The position numbers and the translations under genes are program-made. A DNA stretch of 27,072 nt, from assembly GCA_045650505.1 (NCBI GenBank), contig JAZRRE010000016.1, forward strand, positions 1 to 27,072. The letters are read 5' to 3'. Shown here one piece after another: positions 15,510 to 25,700 of the stretch; within the stretch, counting starts at the first letter, position 1, and every line of letters starts with the position of its first letter. A model generated the notes under the pieces. The model worked only from the letters and a program-made list of their open reading frames with translations. It had not been told where the DNA came from and ran no database searches. The stretch is from RGIG1681 sp045650505. Its GTDB lineage: Bacteria; Bacillota; Clostridia; Christensenellales; UBA1242.

Positions 15510-15809
15510 ATGATTGAAACTTTAAATATGTTTTCTCTTATAGGTGGTTCAGGTGAGGCTGTTTTGAACCCTATTTATGAGGGTCTTTCACTTGTTGGAC
15601 CTTATGCGCTTTCAGTTGTTATGGTTTTAAGTATTTTCTATGGAATTTTTCTTGGTGTGAAATATGCTCAAGCTGAAGATGAGGCAACAAAGGCTAATAT
15701 GCAAAAGACATTAATCAACTTTATTATCGGTGCAGTATCAGTTTGGATTTTGCTTGCTGTTCTTTATGCAATCCGTGAACCTCTTGGTAGATGGATTACT
15801 TCAGGCTAA
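15510..15809 (+). CDS. Two-helix pilin-like type IV secretion protein, paralogue 1
   Basis: The 99-aa protein has a short N terminus, a first hydrophobic helix (about residues 24-48), a charged loop VKYAQAEDEATKANMQ, and a second helix (about 64-86) ending ...REPLGRW. It shares with the next gene FYGIxLGVKYAxAE in helix 1/loop and LINxIxG at the start of helix 2. This layout is that of VirB2/TrbC-type and mycoplasma ICE pilin-like proteins, which line or build the transfer channel. No cleavable signal peptide is obvious. It has its own promoter, and no terminator hairpin was seen before pilin-like gene 2. Confidence 0.8.
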   Translation: MIETLNMFSLIGGSGEAVLNPIYEGLSLVGPYALSVVMVLSIFYGIFLGVKYAQAEDEATKANMQKTLINFIIGAVSVWILLAVLYAIREPLGRWITSG

Positions 15810-15889
15810 CACTTATAAAGTTGAATAATATCTAAAAATAACGCAAATAATAAAATTATAAAAAAATATCAAAAATCGCTAAAATTTGT

Positions 15890-15956
15890 TTGTCAAAAGA
15901 TTTTTAGTGTGTTATTATGTGATTAGTCGATTAAATAATTTTTTAAAAAAGGAGAA
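15890..15956 (+). promoter_or_regulatory. Strong promoter and RBS of pilin-like gene 2
   Basis: TTGTCA (15890-15895), exactly 17 bases, TATTAT (15913-15918) preceded by TGT (extended -10). AAAAGGAG follows, ending a few bases before ATG 15961. The spacer carries ATTTTTAG, which is repeated in the promoter of the giant gene. Confidence 0.75.
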
Positions 15957-15960
15957 AATT

Positions 15961-16302
15961 ATGAATAAATTATTAAATATTTTTAGTATGTTAGCTAGTA
16001 CTGAAACAGATGCTGTTGAAAGCGCTTATCAAGCATTCATTAAAATCGTAAACATCGTTTTACCAGTTTTAATGTCAGTTATCTTGGTTCTTGGTATGTT
16101 CTATGGTATTCAACTTGGTGTTAAATACGCTAAAGCTGAAGAAGACGATGACAAGAAAAAAGCAAGAGGTCAACTCATCAACGTTATCGTTGGTTGTTTA
16201 ATTGCTATCCTCTTCGTTGCAATCGTTGAAATCGTTCTTAACATGGACTTCGTTGCTAAATTGTTTGAAGACGTTAACTCTACAAACACAGGTTTGGATT
16301 AG
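15961..16302 (+). CDS. Two-helix pilin-like type IV secretion protein, paralogue 2 (likely the major subunit)
   Basis: The 113-aa protein has a first helix at about residues 25-51 with MFYGIQLGVKYAKAE, an acidic/basic loop EEDDDKKKARGQ, and a second helix (about 74-100), then NMDFVAKLFEDV. It is paralogous to the 99-aa protein upstream. Codon use differs from most of the window and favours C-ending codons (ATC 8 vs ATT 4; AAC 5 vs AAT 2; TTC 4 vs TTT 2), a sign of translational selection in a highly made protein. The start at 15961 is set by AAAGGAG; an upstream in-frame ATG at 15886 has no RBS and lies ahead of the promoter. A strong terminator follows at once, so it is monocistronic or the end of a pilin operon. 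Confidence 0.83.
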   Translation: MNKLLNIFSMLASTETDAVESAYQAFIKIVNIVLPVLMSVILVLGMFYGIQLGVKYAKAEEDDDKKKARGQLINVIVGCLIAILFVAIVEIVLNMDFVAKLFEDVNSTNTGLD

Positions 16303-16309
16303 TAAACGA

Positions 16310-16340
16310 AAAAAAACACACATTTCTGTGTGTTTTTTTT
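16310..16340 (+). terminator. Terminator of pilin-like gene 2
   Basis: Stem of A-rich tract plus ACACACA (16316-16322) / TGTGTGT (16327-16333), loop TTTC, then seven T. It is 8 bases past the stop. Confidence 0.88.
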
Positions 16341-16402
16341 ATGCAAAAAATTAATAATAAGAAACTATTAAAAATAATAAATGATTTTTTAATTATATGG
16401 TT

Positions 16403-16452
16403 AAATTGCACAAAAATTACAAAAAAGTTGTTTTTTGTGCAATTTTTTTTAC
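16403..16452 (+). terminator. Second hairpin with T tract between pilin-like gene 2 and the giant gene
   Basis: 14-bp perfect inverted repeat AAATTGCACAAAAA (16403-16416) / TTTTTGTGCAATTT (16432-16445) with a 15-base loop, followed by a T run to 16450. It looks like a back-up terminator or the end of a small RNA. The remainder of the 16303-16735 gap is AT-rich leader and promoter sequence without a gene. Confidence 0.6.
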
Positions 16453-16597
16453 TTCTCATAATGGTTATTTTTTGGTAAAAAATCACTTCCAAAAATATGG
16501 CAAAAAGAGTATAAAAATTGTTTATTTTTTAACCGTTTTTTATATAAAAAAATTATGAAAAATTTTTAAAAATATTGTTACAAATAGGGTTATTTGT

Positions 16598-16731
16598 TTG
16601 TCTATTTTTAGCGCATTATGTTATACTATACCTGTTAGATTATATATTTATATAAACCGTTTGATTTTTTGAGAAAATTTCACTAAAAAAAACAAATTAG
16701 CAAAAACTAAAATTAAACAGGTTTTGGGGGA
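16598..16731 (+). promoter_or_regulatory. Promoter, ~100-base leader and RBS of the giant gene
   Basis: TTGTCT (16598-16603), 18-base spacer carrying ATTTTTAG, TATACT (16622-16627) preceded by TGT (extended -10). The leader is about 100 bases. Its start CCTGTT (16631-16636) is complementary to AACAGG (16716-16721), just before the RBS GGGGGA (16726-16731). ATG is at 16736. Confidence 0.65.
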
Positions 16732-16735
16732 AATT

Positions 16736-19700
16736 ATGTCATTTGGCAAGATAGGAATTTTATTATCAAAAATGTTCACAGCTGTTCAATCAATTGAGCC
16801 AACCGGAAGCGGTTTGGTTATTTTTGAAAAGCTTGGCTGGGTTCTCATTTGGATATGGGAAGGAATTTGTCTTGGTATTTATAACATCATCAGGTGGCTC
16901 TTGGCACTTGTTGACTTTATGCAATACTTCGTGCAAAAGCTTATTGGTTTGGATTATTGGCTCAATCGAACCTATTACACGATGGAGGGTGCAATTGAAA
17001 GTGACCTTATTTTCGGGTTCCTCTACAATGACACCGTTCAAAAAGTGTTTAGGGCAATGATGGGTGTCTTTTTCGTGCTCCTTATCATCTTCACGATTTA
17101 TGCAATCATTAAATCTGAATGGGACCACATTAACGGAACAGGAAAAGGTGGAAAGTTTGGTGATGGAACAGGTAACTCTAAAACCAGAATTTTCAGAAAC
17201 TCAATGAAAGCTGTTGCACTTGTATTGATTTTCCCAATTATCTTGATGATTGGTATTATGTCTGCAAACGCAATTTTGGCTTCGCTTATCAAAGCACTCA
17301 ACATTGACACATCTTCAACCCTCGGTGGTCAGCTCTTCCAAATTGCATCGCAAAATGCGAATAAATATGAGAAGTATGCTCACGATACTGATGGTAGAAC
17401 AGCCGTTTCTGATGAAGTTACGTTCTATGTCAAAAACAATAAATATATAACTCTTGGTTCTGGTGGAACTTCAGATTTGGTTATTATGGTTGATACCTAT
17501 GAAGATTATTTGAAAGAAATTTCAGGGGCAACCAAATACACCGTAAGGTCTTGTTTTGATAGAATCGGTGGTGTGTTTGATGGTGGTTATGACAAGAAAA
17601 ACTTCTATGGTTACATCGTTAGATTAACCGTTAAAGGTGAGCCATTCTTTGTGATGGTAACTTGCTCAAAAAATGCAGGTGATACCAACTCAAAAGAGGC
17701 AATGTATTATTATCTTCGCTGTGTGCTTCAAGTTCCTATTGTTAACAAATATGATGCTTATGGTTTTGAGGGACACTCAATTGTTAAAGAATATATGAAC
17801 GGTGACCCAGATTGGGGATTCATTTCAGGTATGAACTTGAATGAAACCGGTTTCGATGCCGTTGAAGAAGCAATGCGTAATACTTGGAATTATGCAAGTA
17901 TTTACAAAGAAACATACGCTTTTGAAGATGCTTTGGGTTATCTTGTAACACGTAAAGGTGGAACTGCTCTTTCAGGTGGTGTTGTTACAGGACAAGATGG
18001 AAAAAGTTTGTTAGATGCTGCTAATTTAGGTGTAAGCTCTGCAAAGGTTATGTATAACTCTCCACTTGTTTCAGCATATTTCGATGGTGGTGAAAGAGGC
18101 ATTGTTCAAATGCAATCTGAATATTTGGTTATGGCTGAAGTTATCGACTTTATTAACCAAAACAACTTTAGACTTCATATTTTAAATATCAATTCACCAC
18201 TCATTAGTTGGGCTGGTCAAGGAAGTTATAAAGTTGAAACTAAATGGGTAAATCCATCACGTATTGAAATGACTGATGGTTCAGGGGATACAAAGAAAAC
18301 AATTCCATTTGTTATAGGTTATTCAGATTCTTGTAACGAAACTGAAATGGGTAACGTTTTATATTTTGGTGATGACACTGAAGATGGTGCTCAAAGTGAA
18401 CTAAAAGGCGCAAAATATATTATGTGTATTAAAGTGGAAGGAAAGGGCAATGCAAAATATATTCCACTTGTAAATAACAAAACATATACAGACCCTGTTA
18501 CAGGCAAAATGTATAACTTCAAATCATCTTATTATTCAGCAAGTTATCAAGGTGTTGTTCTTGCAAAAGGTCTTTTAGATTCAAATGCAACAAACGCATA
18601 TCGTGGTGAGCCAACATATTTTGTTAGCAGCACAAAAACAAAACCAACACTTTTTGATAAAGATGGTGATTTTGTTGGTGAAAAAGAACCATATTACTAT
18701 GAAATGGAAGTGTCTGGCGGATTCAACCAATATGCTGAAAATGAAGATACACTTGTTAGTAGCTGTGATGAGGGTTACGATTTTAAAATTGATGGATTAA
18801 ATTGCTCATTATCGGCTCCAAATTATTATTATGATATCAGAAGACATGATGCAGATGAAGATGGAACTTATGAAAAAGAAATCTTCAAAGTAATTAAAGT
18901 ATCGACAGATGATGAAGTTGCAGAAGATGAGAGAGAAACTGAAAATGAACCAACTGTTGATATAATTCGTGCAACTCAAATTCAATTAAAAAATGGCGAT
19001 GATATTGTTACAGCAGAATATGGTGGTCAATCTAATGGTGATTATCACTTATTTAAGTTTAACTATGAGGGTTTAGCTTATTACTTTATGCTTCATACTG
19101 ACCCAAACACAGGTATTATTTCGGTATTAACTTTTAGCGGTACAGTATGGGAGACTTTGAACATTGGCGCCGCAAATTCACTTAATGCTATAACAAAGTT
19201 ATACTACATTAAATATGATATTGACCAAGATGGTGCAAAATCATATGCTACAAATTTGAATGCTAATGGATTCACAGCTGATTATTTCGCTTATTCAAAA
19301 ACAGTAACAAAAAAGATTCCTTCAAGTGATGTTTATACAACAAAAACAATTTATCAAACTGTTGATATGGAAGCTATTTCTCATACCGGAACAGGTGGTA
19401 AAAAAGTAAATAAAACTTTATATTTTAACGTTTGTTTCAATACAACAAGCAAATATTTAGTTACCATTAAAGATGGAAAAGTTGAATTTGCAGAAGCTTA
19501 TGAACCAACAGTAAAAACTAACAGTGCATCTGGAATGACAGCAAGAGGTGAAGATCCATTTGTTCAAAGTGCACAGTTCTCAAAATTCTATTTATATGAT
19601 TTCTATCACGGTTATGTTGGTGGTGTAAAGAGCATTAATCCTGAAAACAATGCTATTACATCTGCTTCTAGACCTTCAGAAGATGATGACGACTGGTTCT

Positions 19701-22700
19701 TTGAATGTAAGATTGATTCAGATGATTTCTCATTCCCAGCAAAAGAATCATATATTCATTTATATGATGGCAGCAGATATGTTGCAACAATTTATAAAGT
19801 TTCAGGAAATGACCCAAGCAACGCAATTTCAACAATGGGTGAACTTCCAAATGCAACAACTTATGTTTTATATAATGATACAATCTATTATAATATAAAA
19901 ACTCAAAACGCATTTGCTAATAACACTGATATGACAACACATTTTAACAATGTAAAACAATCAATGGTTATTAGATGTGTTCGTGATAACAGGTCAATGA
20001 TATTCTTTGACTTTGACTTCTGGTTTATCTCATTAATTCCAAGTCTTAAAGTTAGAAACAATATTGGTTTCTTCTCTGAAAAACTTGAAAGAGAATGGAT
20101 TGGACAAGAATTCTATATCACAGATGGTATTCAATTTGACTATTTCTTTGAGGGTAAAGCCTCACTTATAACATTCTATATTCCAAGTAAAATTAGTTAT
20201 TGGATTATTCTTGTTGCTTCTGCACTTATGATAAAAGTGCTTGGAACGGCAGTTTGGGGTGTTATTAAGAGAATTTATGAAATTACATTGTTCTTTATTG
20301 CTGCACCTGCTGTGGCTTCAACCATTCCACTTGATGATGGTCAGAAGTTTACGACGCAGATTCAGCAGCCGCTGGTCCGAAAAGTCCTGGGTACGTATGG
20401 AACGATGCTGGGTATAAATGTATTCTTCATACTGCTGTATCCGGTTAAATCATTGTCGCAGATATTCACGCCTGAAGATATTGCGACATCTAACTCATAT
20501 TTCTTAAAGAATTTCTTCTCGATATTTGGTCGAGAATTCCAAGCTAAAATGCTTAATATGTATGTTTACATATTGTTTGTTTTAGTTGCGTTCACGATGA
20601 TTAGTGCACTTCCTGGTGTTATTGCACAAATGCTTGGTGCTGAAGATGTTCATAAAAATGGTGAACAAACTAAAAAGCAAGCAGCGAGCGATGTTAAAGG
20701 TGCAATGGATAACGTTTCAGGTAAAAACCTTATGGAAGGTGGCAAGAAAGCAATAGAAGGTGCTAAAAATTCGTTGCCTGGAAAGGCAATTGCTCTTGGT
20801 GCTAAAGGTGCTAAAGGCCTGAAAGATAGGTTCTCAAAAGGTGTTCCAGATGATGATGGTGATGGCGAAAAAGAAGAAACAAAGAGTAGAACCGAAGAAG
20901 AAATGGCACAAGATGATGCTGAAGTTCAAGAACAACTTGATACAAAATTCAATGAACTTGCCGGTGATAATTTTGGTGGCAGAAGCTATCAAGAAATTAT
21001 GGCAAATGGTACTGATGATGAAAAGAAATCAGCTCAAATGTTAATGACGGCAGCTGAAGCATCGGTTGATATGGAAATTCAAGCAAGTGGTGATGAAAAT
21101 AAGAAAGCAGCATTTGAGAGAGTTGCTTCTAAATTAGATTCACCAGAAGAAGCAGGTGAACAAACTCCTGAAGATAAAGCTGAAAGCGCTGCAGAACAAA
21201 AATTCAATAGCAGCACTGAAGAAATTGCACAAAACATTGTTGGTGCAAGTGGTGATGCTTCGAAAATGGAAGCTAATGCTATTGTTAATATGGCTGGTGC
21301 TAATGGCGTTGCAAACCAAGTTATTGCAACAGCACTTGGTGCAAAAGCTGGTGATGATGGCACAACTAATTTAACAACTCAAACATTTGGTAATGATGCT
21401 GCTGGACAAGAGAGAAAGAAACAAGCTGTGCTTTCAACAATGAACGAGGATGAGAGAGCCAAGTTCGATAAGATGAGTGAAAAGCAACAAGCTGATGTTC
21501 TTTCACAATACAGCGTGTCTTCAACAATGGGAGCTGATGGCAAAATTGCAATGTCTGTTGCTAAATTAGGCAAAGATGGCGCAGTTGATGAATCAACAAG
21601 AAAAAATGTTAATGCTGAAACCGCAAATTCTGTTATGAAAGATGTTGCAAAAGACGCTGCATCAAATAATCCTGAAGCAATTCAATCTGCAATTGAAAGT
21701 ACAAAAGGTGCAAAAGAAGCTGCTTCAAACGCTGTTGCTGGAAATATTGCAAATGCAATTGACTTCTCAACAGCAGGCACAGAAGGTCAAGATTCTGTTG
21801 CTGAAATGATTATCAAAGATATAACTGATAATCCAACTGATAAACAAAATGGTGCTATAATTGATAATGCAATGCTTGCATTCTTGCAAGACCCAGCAAA
21901 CAAGAAGATTATGAAAGAGTTCCAAAAACTCACAGGTCTTTCTGATGCTGATATGCAAAAAAAAGATTTAGTACTACAAAATATTGATATTCTTCGTGCT
22001 GGTGGTACAGGAATTAAACAACTTGGAATTACTGCTGATTCTTATCAAGATAAGATGGGTGGTGCAATTGAACAAGCTGTTCAAAGTGGACAATATTCAG
22101 TTTCTGCTTGGGAATTATTCAATAAAACACCAGGAGCTCAAGAATATATCGACAATGTTTCTGCTGAAAATATGGTTAGAAACAATGATGAAGTTGAGCT
22201 TGAAAAAGAAAAATCTGCAGATGGTCTTGAAGCTATAATTCAAGGCATTGTAGAGAAACTTCTTGGAGGTCTTTCACCTGAAGAAAAAGCTAAACAAGAC
22301 TATGAAGCTGCAAATCCTGGCAAAAAATGGGAAGATTTAAATCAAGAAGATAAAGATAAGTTAGTAAATCAAACAAAAGACCAAGCTGAAGCAGAAGCTA
22401 GAGGTCAAGCATTATTCGCAGCATTTGCTCAAAATGCTGATGGAAACTCTGTTGCTGTTAACGAAATGTTGAAAGCGGCAATGGGTATTACTCCTGAAAA
22501 TCAAAGTGCTATAATCAATGATAAATTCAGTGGTGAGCAACAAGCAAACCTTCAAAATGCTGGATTTGGTGCAGACCAAATTGCTCAAGCAATTAAAGCA
22601 ATTGAACTTATGGGTGGAACTGCTGATTATGCAACAGTTAGTGAATATTTGAGAGAAGAAAAGGAAAATCCAGATGCTCACAGTCAAAAATTGCTTGAAG

Positions 22701-25700
22701 CTATGCAAAATGATGAATCTGGTGCTGTTGATAAGTCAAAAATGTATCAAATACTTGGTGGTGGCGACTTTATTGATGAAGAGCAAAAACAAAAACTTGC
22801 TGAACAAACTGCTGCAAATGGTATGATGGCATTAACAAAAGAAGAGCAAGATGCAGTTAAATTGAATCTTGCAAAAGCAGATTTTGAAGCTGCAAATCCA
22901 GGACAAAGCTGGGATTCTTTGGACGATGCTAAAAAGCAAGAATTGCTTACTCAAGCTGGTGAAAAAGCTAATGGAATGTCACTTTATGAAGTTCAAGCTA
23001 TTGCTGCTGGAAAATCTCAAAGAGAAGCATTTGATGGACTTCGTGAAGAGTCTAAAAAGAGACAAGTTATTGATGAAGCAATCGCTGCAAACCCTGATAT
23101 TCCTGTTGAACAACTCATTGAAGCTGCAGGAAATGACCCTGAAACAGCTAAATATATTCAAGATATGTATGCTCAACGTATGTCTGTTGTAAGTGCTGAA
23201 GATAGAGAAAATGCACAAAAAGCTGCTGAAGCAGATGTTATTGCAGAGCAAACAAATGCGAATATTAATACAGCTGAAGGCAGAAAAGCTGCATATGCTG
23301 CAATGGTTGCCGGAACTTCTGAAAATCCTGAAAAAGATTTAAGTGATGCTGTTGAAAGTAGAGTTCATGCTAAAATTAAAGACCAAGTTAACTCTGATTC
23401 TGAACTTCAAAAAGAGAGAGATAAGTGGCTTAAAGCAAATCCAAGCAAAAATCAAGATGACTTTGTTGCTCATTTAGCAGAAAAAGCTAAATCAGGTGAC
23501 AAAGAAACTCTTGAAAAATTAGGTTATGCTAATGGAGCAGCCTTTAATGCAGAAAGAGATGAGTTTGAAAGACAAATTGTCGTTGGTATGGCAAAAGATA
23601 CTTACGATGGCTTTGAAGCAGATGTTGCAACTGCTACTTCTGATAAAGTTTCAGCAAGAAACAGAGAGCTTATTGAAAGTGGAAAAGGTGCTGAAATCTT
23701 AAAAACAGCTGAAATTCTTGATAAAGGCAACACTTCAGGAACTTATGCTAAATTTATTAATGAAGCAAATGCTGAATATCAAAGACTTTATGGAAAAGAT
23801 AAGAATCTTGCTAAAGAAGACCCTCTTGCAAGAGCGGCATTCTTATCACAATATATGGAAAAGAGAAAATTCTCTCTTGAAGCTGATGATGCTCATACAG
23901 TTAAATTAGCTGGTGAGCAAGCACAATCTGTAGGAAAAGCAGCGGCTGATAAAGCTGAAGCTGAATTATTAAAGAAAAATCCAAACGCTTCAGCAACAGA
24001 AATTGCACAAGCTAGACAAAATGCTGCAATATTTGGTCAAATTGCTGCAAATCCAGAACAATTTGGCGAAATGATTTCTGTTATGGAAAGCTATGACGGT
24101 GGCGAACAAGGTAATGCAGTTGCATTAAAACTTAAGAGAACCGTATTAGAACAAACTTATGATAGTTACAAAGCAAAAGGTGTTACTCTTTCAATTGCTA
24201 AAAACCCTGAACAAATGGGCGCTGAAGAGAGAAAGCGTTATGAATTTAACAAAGGTATCTTGCAACAAGAAATGAGAAATAACAATGATGTTGTTGGTAA
24301 CTTATTCAAAAATACAAACATCTTCAACCAAGAAGCAATGATTCAACAAATCGCTCAAAGCAGTGGTATGAAATTTGACGAAGCTGTTGGCAGTTGGATT
24401 GATGCTGATGGTAATGTTCTTAAAGATAAAGATGGCAATAACATTGGTGCAGACAATATGCTTGCACTTAAATCACATCTTGATAACACAGCTATTGCAA
24501 ACTATATGAATAGCCACGAAGAATCAAAAGATAAACTTTTGAATCTTGGTGCTCAAAATATGATGCTTACAATGGATAAAGAAACTCAAGATATCAAGAA
24601 AGCTGATGCAGTGTTAAGCAGTTCATATTTAAGAAATGAAGTTTCTACACAAGTATTGAAAGATGCATTCGGACTTGGAAAAAATGATTCTCTTGATGAA
24701 AGCAAAGTTAAAGACCTCATTATGCAAATGCTTAAAGCAAGTGGTAGAGGTGCTGAAGCTAACGATGAAAACATCATGAAGAACTTTGAACAATATAAGA
24801 CCGAACTTGCACTCCACGATTTAAGTAGAGCAAAAGAAGGTATTGTTGGTGAAAGAGATGCTGATGCATTTGTTAAAGCAACAGCTGCATTAGAAAATAA
24901 AACTCAATTTGCAACAGCTCTTAACAGAGAAGTTACAAGAGTTATTGACCCAGCAAGTTATGACCCAGAAACAAGCACAAAAGAATTCTTTGCTTCACAT
25001 TCAATTTCAGACTTTAAAGCTGATGATGGTTCTGAAATTCACAATCTTGCAGATGCACTTAATGCTTTCCATAAAGAAGGATTTGGTGGATTCAAGAAAG
25101 GTGCAAAGAATATTATCGGTGATGCTAAAGGTGGTATGACTGATGGTGGCCTTGTTGGTGGCTTAAAAACAATGTTCATCGGTGGTTATGGAGAGAGAAA
25201 GAATCACGGTGGAATTGTTGGAAACAATGCTGAACGTGGTGGTATTGTTGGTGGACTTGAATCTATCGCTGTTAAAGGTGTGTTAGGTTCAGCTAGAAAC
25301 TTACTCACATTAAAAGCTGTTCGTGCTACTGCTAGCGCAATTAAAGAAAGAAAACAAGTTAAACTTGATAACGGTAGAGATATTAGCTATGTTCAATATA
25401 AGACCGGTGGCTATGAACTTGATGAAAATGGCAAAGTTAAGAGAGATGAAAACGGTAACGCAATCAAAACTGCAGACTTTGATAAAGGATTCAAGAGATT
25501 TAAAAAGGTTTCTAATGCTGTTCTTGATAACACAGCAACAGGAACTCTCTTAAAGCAAACATTTGTTGGTGTTGCAAAGATGGGAACAGGTATTGGTCTT
25601 GGTGTTGGAAAGATTGGAACAGGTGTTGGTCTTGGTGTTGCAAGAATGGCAACAAAAGCTTACACATCAACCATTGGAAATGCACATAGCTTTGTTACAA

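Noticed and set aside
457..16302. Mollicute-like code (TGA = Trp)
   Set aside because: All recognised proteins are full length with TGG for Trp and contain no in-frame TGA; a glutamate racemase also implies a cell wall.
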